From assembly GCA_031367325.1 (NCBI GenBank), contig JANLPQ010000044.1, positions 1 to 10,197 on the forward strand: a DNA stretch of 10,197 nucleotides. The letters are read 5' to 3'. Under the pieces are notes generated by a model, which ran no database searches, was not told where the DNA came from, and saw only the letters and a list, made by a program, of their open reading frames with translations. Source of the DNA: JAAFIP01 sp031367325. GTDB taxonomy: Bacteria; Pseudomonadota; Gammaproteobacteria; Burkholderiales; Burkholderiaceae_C. Shown here one piece after another: positions 1-5,363 of this stretch (positions within the stretch are counted from its first letter, which is position 1; every line of letters starts with the position of its first letter). The position numbers were made by a program, and so were the translations under genes.

Positions 1-26
1 CTGGACTCGAGCCGGGCATCTCTTTC
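1..26. repeat. Partial REP-like dispersed repeat at window edge
   Basis: The first bases contain GGACTCGAGCCGGGCATC, which resembles the widespread proteobacterial REP-type sequence that translates as MPGSSPG or similar when read through. On the minus strand it reads EMPGSSP, in an open frame beginning near position 76 and running off the window. The left half of the element would lie outside the window. The assignment rests on remembered family consensus, so it is tentative. Confidence 0.3.
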
Positions 27-204
27 GCGAAAAATACTTTGCAAACACGCGCGAAATGAGTTCTTTGATTGGCTAGCATTTTTAATGCGCGCCTTGCTGC
101 GTATTTTTCATCGAGACGAACCCGACTCGTCACATGGTTCTTTGCTTGGCTTGAACAGCCCGCGATTTTCTTGGATTGTTGTAATGGTCAGCACTATCAA
201 TTGC
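27..204. other. Gene-free stretch, no feature recognised
   Basis: Plus-strand frame 1 is open from the window edge to a TGA at 214-216, about 71 codons, but the translation matches no family I recognise and its stop falls inside a dispersed repeat. A short minus-strand frame (MLANQRTHFARV) also runs off the left edge through the REP-like sequence. I see no promoter, RNA gene or domain here. It may be the decayed 3' end of a gene outside the window, but nothing supports that directly. Confidence 0.4.
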
Positions 205-250
205 ATAGCTGGTTGAGCAGGATTTACTTGTGTTAGTGGCCTAAAACACT
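205..250 (+). repeat. Comamonad-type dispersed repeat, copy 1 (full length)
   Basis: This copy begins ATAGCTGGTTGAGCAGG and ends GGCCTAAAACACT. Related copies in this window lie at 3422-3437, 5024-5039 (minus), 6397-6440, 8133-8170 (minus) and 9931-9966. Aligned ungapped, 207-250 matches 6397-6440 at 36 of 44 positions, and its first 36 bases match the reverse complement of 8133-8168 at 33 of 36. The core CTGCT-TG-AGCAG, best seen in the other copies, is a short inverted repeat. I recall this repeat as abundant between genes in Comamonadaceae. Confidence 0.75.
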
Positions 251-308
251 CTGAATGAAAATAGACCTCAAAATACCCCTAGCGTGCTTTCAGCGGCATG
301 CCTGTGCC

Positions 309-404
309 CGCCTTGGCACTTGGCGTGAACAGCTTCGCGGCTGTCCTCCCCCCTGCGGGCTCCCCCATTATGCCGCAGCGCGGTTCACCCCAAGCCCCAA
401 GGCG
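309..404. repeat. Palindromic MITE/REP-like element A
   Basis: Arms 309-341 and 372-404 are inverted repeats of 33 bases with 26 matches, around a C-rich loop. The element could fold into one long hairpin. It shares CAGCTTCGCGGCTGTCCTCC (330-349) at 19 of 20 bases and a CCCCC-TTATGCCGC stretch (362-376) at 14 of 15 with element B, in opposite orientation. CTAGC at 279-283 and GCTAG at 426-430 may mark outer ends. Short open frames here are by-products of the palindrome. There is no transposase inside, so any mobility would depend on an enzyme encoded elsewhere. Confidence 0.7.
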
Positions 405-457
405 GCGGCTAAGGGGGGTGTATATGCTAGCGGTTGATCGCTCAACATGGTCACGAG

Positions 458-560
458 AGCTGGCAGGTGGTGTACTCAGCGTAGCGGCATAAAGGGGGAA
501 TAGGCGGCCCTAGGCCGCCATGGAGGACAGCCGCGTAGCTGAGTACGCCGCCTGCCAGCT
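458..560. repeat. Palindromic MITE/REP-like element B
   Basis: Arms 458-488 and 530-560 are inverted repeats of 31 bases with 26 matches. Two of the mismatches would be G-U pairs in one RNA strand. Inside lies a second perfect palindrome, GGCGGCC-CTA-GGCCGCC (503-519), giving a nested hairpin. It is the same family as element A, inverted. It lies about 130 bp downstream of the purF stop on the purF strand. Its transcript could therefore block exonuclease or slow polymerase, but there is no T-tract to make it a standard intrinsic terminator. Confidence 0.7.
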
Positions 561-618
561 CCAGTACAAAAGCAACTATCTTCAATATCAGCAAGCTAAG
601 CCATCGCCACAGCTCACG

Positions 619-673
619 CTGCCAGAGTATCAATCTTCAAAACCCATACTGCTAGAGTATCAGTTCTCAAAGC
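619..673. repeat. Short direct repeat, 30-bp period
   Basis: Two 25-base copies at 619-643 and 649-673 match at 20 of 25 positions, both containing AGAGTATCA followed by TTCTCAAA-like sequence. The 30-bp period keeps phase, so a plus-strand open frame (520-705) shows a repeated EYQxSK peptide. That frame overlaps the purF end and starts inside element B, so I do not treat it as a gene. Confidence 0.45.
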
Positions 674-691
674 GCAAGAACATCAGTTTGC

Positions 692-2221
692 TTAACTTTG
701 ATTAGGCAACGCCAACCGTGAAGTATCCTCTTCGTTGTCATGCGTGCCCACACGGTTCTCGTTGATGCGTTTCACGTCGTCATGGCTGATGTCGCCTGTT
801 ACGTATACGCCGTCAAAGCAGCTGGCGTCAAAGTCTTTGATGGCGGGGTTTAATTTGCCAATGGCTGCCTTCATGCCGTCTACCTCTTGGTAGATCAGCG
901 CGTCGCACCCAATCAGCACGCGAATTTCTTCTACCGTGCGGTTGTGCGCTACCAGCTCTTCGCTGGTGGGCATGTCGATGCCGTACACGTTGGGGTAGCG
1001 CACAGGTGGCGCGGCGCTGGCCAGGTACACCTTGCGGGCACCTGCGTCGCGGGCCATTTGTACGATCTCTTTGCTGGTGGTGCCGCGCACGATGCTGTCG
1101 TCTACCAGCAGTACGTTGCGGCCTTTGAACTCGCTGTTAATCGTGTTGAGCTTTTGGCGTACTGACTTTTTACGCACGGCTTGGCCGGGCATGATAAAGG
1201 TGCGGCCTACGTAGCGGTTCTTCACAAAGCCTTCGCGGTAGGGCAAGCCTAGCAGGTGGGCTAGCTGCTGCGCGCTGGGGCGGGATGATTCTGGGATGGG
1301 GATCACCACGTCAATCTGGTCGGGCGGCACGGTGGATATTACGCGCTTGGCTAAGGTTTCTCCTAGGTTTAAACGCGCTTGGTACACCGATATGCCGTCC
1401 ATCTCAGAATCAGGCCGGGCCAGATAAACGAATTCAAAAATGCACGGGTTCAATTGTGTTTTAACCGCGCACTGCTCGGCATGTACTTGGTTTTGCAGGT
1501 CGATAAATACGGCTTCACCCGGCGCGATGTTACGCACTAGGTGGTGGCCCGTGCCTTCTAGCGTGACAGATTCGCTGGCCACCATGATGGTGCCGTCGTC
1601 TGATTTGCCCATGCACAATGGGCGAATACCAAATGGGTCTCTGAATGCTAGCAAGCCGTGGCCTGCAATTAACGCCACCACAGCGTACGACCCCTTCACG
1701 CGGGCGTGCACGCCGCGCACGGCGGCAAATACATCAGCAGGCCTAAAGTTTGACGAAAGTTGCCCTTCGGTCAACAGTGGCAAGCCACGGGTGGTTTTTT
1801 CCAGCTCGTGGGCCAGCACGTTGATCAATACTTCGGTGTCGCTGTCGGTGTTGATATGGCGGTGGTCGGCGTTGAACAACTGCTCTTTTAACAGCTGCAC
1901 ATTGGTAAGGTTGCCGTTGTGCGCCAGCACGATGCCAAACGGTGCGTTCACGTAAAACGGCTGCGCTTCTTCTTCGCTAAACGCATTGCCTGCAGTGGGG
2001 TAGCGCACTTGGCCCAGGCCAATGTTGCCGGGCAGCGCGCGCATGTTGCGGGTACGAAAAATATCGCGCACCATGCCTTTGGCCTTGTGCATATAGAACT
2101 TCGGTCCCAACTGGGTGACGATGCCTGCGGCGTCTTGGCCGCGGTGTTGCAGTAGCAATAACGCGTCGTAAATTAACTGATTAACGGGCGACTGGGAGGC
2201 TACGCCTACGATTCCACACAT
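692..2221 (-). CDS. purF: Amidophosphoribosyltransferase (PurF)
   Basis: Catalyses the committed step of de novo purine synthesis in the cytoplasm: glutamine plus PRPP gives phosphoribosylamine, glutamate and pyrophosphate. The chosen start gives MCGIVGV, placing the catalytic Cys at residue 2 after Met removal; a longer open frame reaches 2446 but would bury this cysteine. The glutaminase domain fills the first half (QHRGQDAAG, GQVRYPT, AHNGNLTN, NTDSDTE). The phosphoribosyltransferase domain follows, with the PRPP loop VLLVDDSIVRGTT at 370-382. The 509-residue length fits the E. coli-type enzyme; there is no propeptide as in the Bacillus type. It is the last gene of the folC-dedD-cvpA-purF cluster and overlaps the cvpA end by 16 bases. 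The metZ gene often found after purF in Burkholderiales is absent; a repeat-filled gap follows. Confidence 0.97.
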   Translation of the reverse strand: MCGIVGVASQSPVNQLIYDALLLLQHRGQDAAGIVTQLGPKFYMHKAKGMVRDIFRTRNMRALPGNIGLGQVRYPTAGNAFSEEEAQPFYVNAPFGIVLAHNGNLTNVQLLKEQLFNADHRHINTDSDTEVLINVLAHELEKTTRGLPLLTEGQLSSNFRPADVFAAVRGVHARVKGSYAVVALIAGHGLLAFRDPFGIRPLCMGKSDDGTIMVASESVTLEGTGHHLVRNIAPGEAVFIDLQNQVHAEQCAVKTQLNPCIFEFVYLARPDSEMDGISVYQARLNLGETLAKRVISTVPPDQIDVVIPIPESSRPSAQQLAHLLGLPYREGFVKNRYVGRTFIMPGQAVRKKSVRQKLNTINSEFKGRNVLLVDDSIVRGTTSKEIVQMARDAGARKVYLASAAPPVRYPNVYGIDMPTSEELVAHNRTVEEIRVLIGCDALIYQEVDGMKAAIGKLNPAIKDFDASCFDGVYVTGDISHDDVKRINENRVGTHDNEEDTSRLALPNQS

Positions 2222-2844
2222 GGTAAATATCCTGATCTGAGGCGGCTGGCCGCAGAAATTGGTAAATGAAACTGGTAAAAAACTTCTTGCACTGCGAAGG
2301 TACGCGTTGAAGTACGTGTCGCAGGACGTTTCACGCTGGGCGCATAGGCAGCGGCTTGAATATACTGGCCTAGCTGTGTTGGCAACACCGGCTTGATGCC
2401 CTTTAGCAAATTTGACAGCGCACCAGCTCCTGCCGACTGCTGCCACCAGTCGCCGTTTTTAAGCGGGGTCATCAGCACCACGGTGGTAACTGCTAGCAAA
2501 ATAACCAGCGCGCGCACTATGCCAAAAGCCGCGCCCAGTGTGCGGTCTACGGGCCGCAAGCCTACGCTTTCAATCATTTTTTTGATCACCCAAGTCAGCA
2601 AACTGCACACGATAGTCGTGGCGATAAATACACAGACAAAACCCGCTACATTGCTCACGCCCTGGCCCGCGCCAGACAGTGGCAGCATAGAGCCCGCCCA
2701 CGTGCCATATTTAAAAGCCAGTACAAATGCCGCTATCCAGCCGACTACCGCCAGCACCTCGTGCACCAGCCCGCGCCATGCGCCCAGCGCCATCGACAGC
2801 AGCACGATAGCGAGCAAAATCCAGTCGAAGGTGGTGATATTCAT
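2206..2844 (-). CDS. cvpA: CvpA family membrane protein
   Basis: A small inner-membrane protein of the CvpA (colicin V production) family, whose exact role is unsettled; family members are linked to envelope homeostasis. Four hydrophobic segments are visible, roughly at residues 7-25, 28-45, 64-86 and 103-125, with typical features DWILLAIVLLS, GAWRGLVHEV and RPVDRTLGAAFG. I use the ATG at 2844, which places DWIL near the N-terminus; a TTG at 2868 would add eight residues. The protein is 212 residues, against about 160-170 for the family. It continues some 50 residues past the usual end (after PVLPTQLGQYIQ) with an Arg/Ser/Thr-rich tail of no recognised kind, running into purF. The tail may be real or may reflect loss of an earlier stop. 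Its place between dedD and purF matches E. coli. Confidence 0.93.
   Translation of the reverse strand: MNITTFDWILLAIVLLSMALGAWRGLVHEVLAVVGWIAAFVLAFKYGTWAGSMLPLSGAGQGVSNVAGFVCVFIATTIVCSLLTWVIKKMIESVGLRPVDRTLGAAFGIVRALVILLAVTTVVLMTPLKNGDWWQQSAGAGALSNLLKGIKPVLPTQLGQYIQAAAYAPSVKRPATRTSTRTFAVQEVFYQFHLPISAASRLRSGYLPCVES
2230..2233 (-). promoter_or_regulatory. purF ribosome binding site
   Basis: AGGA on the minus strand lies 8 bases before the ATG at 2221. It supports the MCGIVGV start over the longer frame. The site lies inside the cvpA tail, so the two genes may be translationally coupled. Confidence 0.7.
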
Positions 2845-2913
2845 GCAGTCTGGCCAATAGGCAAGCAAGGCGGTGTGTATAAGCTACGGATCAGGCGACG
2901 GATAGCAGTCAAT

Positions 2914-3837
2914 CTACAGCGTCAAAATGGACGCTGGCAAATCTAGCGCCTTGATTTTGGCGGCGGCTTTGTCGGCTTCGGCCCGGCTGGCAAATGGGCC
3001 TACGCGTACGCGAATCAAATCGCCGTTGGCGGTTTTGGCCACTTGGCTGTAGGTTTTAAGGCCTGCTTTTTCGACCTTTTGGCGCACCTCGCGCGACTTG
3101 GCGACATCGGTGAAGGCCCCAAACTGCACAATAAAGCGTTCGCCTGCGGCTGCTGCCTCCGGCTTGGCGTCCGCCGCTTTGGCCTCTGCCGCTTGACCGT
3201 CTAGCAAGGCTTTGGCACGGCTGGCGTCTAGCGCGGCTTTGTCTTTGTCGGCCTTGGATTTATCCGCCTTAGCTTTGTCGGCTTTGTCTTTATCAGTTTT
3301 GGCCTTATCGGCTTTAGCTTTATCCGCAGTGGCTTTGTCCGCGGCGGCTTTGGCGCGCGCTGCATCGTCTGTTACTGCGGGTGCCGTCTGTGTGGCTGCA
3401 CTGCCAGGCGCTATATTTCTAATAGCTGGTTGAGCAGTATTATCGGGCTGCACAAGCGATTTATCTGTATTTTTAGCAGGCGTTTCGTCGGCGCTTTTAG
3501 CAGGTTTGACGATCTCTTCTTTGCCTGACAAGCTGGCTGTATCTTCAATGCGGGCCGCTGGCGCAGGCGTGGTGGCCAGCGGCGCGCCGCCCGACAACGG
3601 CACGGGTGGTGGCAAGGGCTTAACTTTGGCTTTGTCGGGAATGTCAATCGGAATGTCCACCGGCACCGAGCGCGGCTGGCTGTCAAACAACAACGGGAAC
3701 CCCACCACTGCGCCCAGCACCAGCACGGCCGAGCCGATCAGCCGCATCAGTGCGCGCTTGCGCATGGCGTCTACGCTCTCGGTGGGGCCGGATGTGCGCA
3801 CCTTGTCATCTTGTTTGCCAAATTTAAACCAAGCCAT
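2914..3837 (-). CDS. dedD: SPOR-domain cell-division protein (DedD-like)
   Basis: Single-pass inner-membrane protein, 307 residues, expected to bind denuded septal peptidoglycan through its SPOR domain. Order: a short cytoplasmic N-terminus, one membrane helix at about 30-51, a proline-rich stretch (70-95), a highly charged Lys-Ala-Asp repeat region (about 162-202, likely extended helix), an Ala-rich linker, and the SPOR domain at about 233-307 (RFIVQFGAF, then RVRVGPFASRAEA). The ATG at 3837 has a strong ribosome site. The position between folC and cvpA matches dedD of E. coli, so the symbol rests on synteny plus the domain. A 16-base dispersed-repeat core (3422-3437) encodes residues 134-139 in the linker, the part most tolerant of insertion. 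Confidence 0.9.
   Translation of the reverse strand: MAWFKFGKQDDKVRTSGPTESVDAMRKRALMRLIGSAVLVLGAVVGFPLLFDSQPRSVPVDIPIDIPDKAKVKPLPPPVPLSGGAPLATTPAPAARIEDTASLSGKEEIVKPAKSADETPAKNTDKSLVQPDNTAQPAIRNIAPGSAATQTAPAVTDDAARAKAAADKATADKAKADKAKTDKDKADKAKADKSKADKDKAALDASRAKALLDGQAAEAKAADAKPEAAAAGERFIVQFGAFTDVAKSREVRQKVEKAGLKTYSQVAKTANGDLIRVRVGPFASRAEADKAAAKIKALDLPASILTL
3422..3437 (+). repeat. Dispersed-repeat core inside dedD, copy 2
   Basis: ATAGCTGGTTGAGCAG is identical over 16 bases to positions 205-220 in the left intergenic region. It is read on the opposite strand as part of the flexible linker of the SPOR protein. Only the core is recognisable; the GGCCTAAAACACT end is absent. Confidence 0.6.
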
Positions 3838-3841
3838 GAAG

Positions 3842-3847
3842 CCCCTT
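3842..3847 (-). promoter_or_regulatory. dedD ribosome binding site
   Basis: AAGGGG on the minus strand sits 4 bases before the ATG at 3837. It is the clearest Shine-Dalgarno sequence in the window and fixes the dedD start. Confidence 0.7.
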
Positions 3848-3860
3848 GAGTGGTGAATAC

Positions 3861-3925
3861 GTTGGCGAATTCGCCTATTTGCTGGCGAGTTCGTTATTTG
3901 CTGGCCAATTCGTTATTTGCTTGCG
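3861..3925. repeat. 19-20 bp imperfect tandem repeat spanning the folC stop
   Basis: Three full units and a partial one: 3868-3887 (20 bases), 3888-3906 (19) and 3907-3925 (19), each containing TTCG-(T)TATTTGCT-GGC. The second unit holds the folC stop codon. Because 19 is not a multiple of 3, gain or loss of one unit shifts the frame of the folC end. The remainder fills the gap before dedD. Confidence 0.7.
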
Positions 3926-5333
3926 AATTGGGCTGTCCGTGCTGTGGCGCATCCGCGGATGCGCCCAAGTGTTTGGCGTTCAACCGGGGGGTGCCGCTGT
4001 GCAGCACACCGCCTACGGTGTAGAACGACCCAAACACTACGATTCTATCGGTTGGCTCGGCCCCGGCCACCGCCGCGTCTAGCGCAGCTTGTGGCGAGGT
4101 GTAAGTTTGGCTGGTAGTGTCGGTGCGCTGGTTTTGCGCGGCCCACAGGGTTTGCAGCGCTTGCCCTGTGGCGGCGCGGGCCGTGGGCAAATCGGTAAAG
4201 TACCACTTATCAATCATCGGTGCTACTTTAGGCCACATAGCGGCCAGGTCTTTGTCGGCCATGGCACCAAACACGGCGTGCGTGGTGGGGTAAAAACCCA
4301 TCGCGTCCAGGTTAGCTGCCAGCGCCGCCACCGAATGCGGGTTGTGCGCTACATCCAGCACCAGCGCGGGCTGGCCAGGAATGATTTGAAAGCGCCCCGG
4401 CAGCTCGACAAACGCAAAGCCATTGCGCACGGCCTGCGCCGTCACCGGCAGTTGTTCTCTTAGCGCTGTCACTGCCGCCAGCACACCGCTGGCGTTCATC
4501 AGCTGGTTAGCACCGCGCAGTGCCGGGTAGGCCAGCCCGGCGTAGCGGCGCGGGCTGCCCTGCGCGTCGCGCCCGGCCCAGCCCCACTGCTGCTTGTCGC
4601 CTTCGTAGTTAAAGTCGCTGCCCATCAGGTACAGGTCGGCCCCCACCGCCTGCGCATGCCGCGCAATGCTGGCCGGCGGCATCGGGTCGCTAACTATGGC
4701 TGGCTTGCCAGCGCGCATAATGCCCGCCTTCTCGTAGCCAATACTCTCGCGGTTATCGCCCAAATATTCCATGTGGTCCAGGTCAATGCTGGTGATGACG
4801 GCGCAGTCGGTGTCAATAATGTTGACCGCATCTAGCCTGCCACCCAAGCCTACCTCTAGTATCGCCACGTCCATATTTTGCTGCGCCATCAGAGCTAGGA
4901 ATGCGAGGGTGGTGAATTCAAAATACGTCAGCGCGACACTTAAGTCTTCAGTTCGGGCTGAGCCTGTCGAAGCTTGCATACCCTCTTTTTCAACCACATT
5001 ACCCGTGCGAGCCCGCTCAACTACTGCACAAGCAGCTATAAACTCCGCAGCGCCCACCATCTCGCCCGCCACCCGGCAGCGCTCTAAAAAATGCACCAAG
5101 TGCGGGCTGCTGTACACCGCTGTGCGGTAACCCGCCTGCGTGTAGATGCTCTCCAGCATGGCACACGTAGAGCCTTTGCCATTGGTCCCCGCCACGGTAA
5201 CCACCGGGCACTGCAAAGCCAGCCCCGTGCGCTGCCACACCGCCCGCACACGGTCTAGCCCCATCTCAATATTTTTGGGGTGCAGGCCTTCTATGTAGGC
5301 CAGCCAGTCGTCTAAGGTGTGCGGTGAATTCAT
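3894..5333 (-). CDS. folC: Bifunctional dihydrofolate / folylpolyglutamate synthase
   Basis: ATP-dependent Mur-ligase-type enzyme: adds glutamate to dihydropteroate and extends polyglutamate tails on folates in the cytoplasm. Visible motifs are the P-loop GTNGKGST (49-56), SSPHLV, ALTYFEFTTLA, EVGLGGRLDAVN, SIDLDHMEYLG, YEKAGI and, in the C-terminal domain, LDVAHNPHS. From the ATG at 5333 it is 479 residues; an ATG at 5342 would add three. Neither has a good ribosome site. Between residues about 109 and 133 there is an extra stretch compared with the family; it includes ASTGSARTE, encoded by a dispersed repeat, so the gene tolerated an insertion between the P-loop and the YFEF motif. The last residues (NNELASK) come from the tandem repeat. 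folC heads the operon; accD, its usual neighbour, is missing. Confidence 0.95.
   Translation of the reverse strand: MNSPHTLDDWLAYIEGLHPKNIEMGLDRVRAVWQRTGLALQCPVVTVAGTNGKGSTCAMLESIYTQAGYRTAVYSSPHLVHFLERCRVAGEMVGAAEFIAACAVVERARTGNVVEKEGMQASTGSARTEDLSVALTYFEFTTLAFLALMAQQNMDVAILEVGLGGRLDAVNIIDTDCAVITSIDLDHMEYLGDNRESIGYEKAGIMRAGKPAIVSDPMPPASIARHAQAVGADLYLMGSDFNYEGDKQQWGWAGRDAQGSPRRYAGLAYPALRGANQLMNASGVLAAVTALREQLPVTAQAVRNGFAFVELPGRFQIIPGQPALVLDVAHNPHSVAALAANLDAMGFYPTTHAVFGAMADKDLAAMWPKVAPMIDKWYFTDLPTARAATGQALQTLWAAQNQRTDTTSQTYTSPQAALDAAVAGAEPTDRIVVFGSFYTVGGVLHSGTPRLNAKHLGASADAPQHGQPNSQANNELASK
4951..4972 (-). repeat. STGSARTE-type dispersed repeat inside folC
   Basis: The plus strand reads TTCGGGCTGAGCCTGTCGAA (4952-4971), with TTCG/CGAA ends and an inner GGC-TGA-GCC hairpin. 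It belongs to the common proteobacterial repeat family with TTCGACAGGCTCAG sequence, which shows up in proteins as STGSARTE or similar. Here it is translated in folC residues 121-128 as part of an apparent insertion. The match is to remembered family consensus. Confidence 0.65.
5024..5042 (-). repeat. Dispersed-repeat core inside folC, copy 3
   Basis: The minus strand reads TTTATAGCTGCTTGTGCAG, matching the core ATAGCTGCTTGAGCAG (9931-9946) at 15 of 16 bases. It encodes folC residues about 98-103 (IAACAV). Only the core is present and the protein length is normal here, so chance or purely coding constraint remains possible. Confidence 0.4.
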
Positions 5334-5363
5334 AGGGTGCATTGTCGTGCATACTTACCAGCC

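Noticed and set aside
1..22. End of a tRNA gene on the minus strand (CTCGAGT loop-like sequence)
   Set aside because: The bases around it do not form a T-stem, and no further arms can be placed within the window; a REP-like repeat explains it better.
503..519. Intrinsic terminator for purF
   Set aside because: The stem is strong but no T-tract follows on the minus strand, and it is part of a larger repeated element.
255..705. Small open frames of 60-64 codons on both strands
   Set aside because: They run through the palindromic elements, use no recognisable ribosome site and show no family resemblance; inverted repeats generate such frames.
2222..2446. Longer N-terminus for purF (584 residues)
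   Set aside because: It would put 75 residues before the catalytic Cys, which must be N-terminal after Met removal, and it overlaps cvpA in another frame. The AGGA at 2230-2233 supports the shorter start.
3212..3433. Plus-strand frame rich in Ala, Leu and Ser opposite dedD
   Set aside because: It is the reverse reading of the Lys-Ala-Asp repeat region of dedD and has no independent support.
3868..3925. CRISPR-like array
   Set aside because: The units are contiguous with no spacers, and are imperfect tandem repeats.
5337..5363. GTG start nine codons upstream for the restriction enzyme
   Set aside because: It would overlap the folC start and adds residues not like the family. The ATG at 5364 is the better choice, though its ribosome site is weak.
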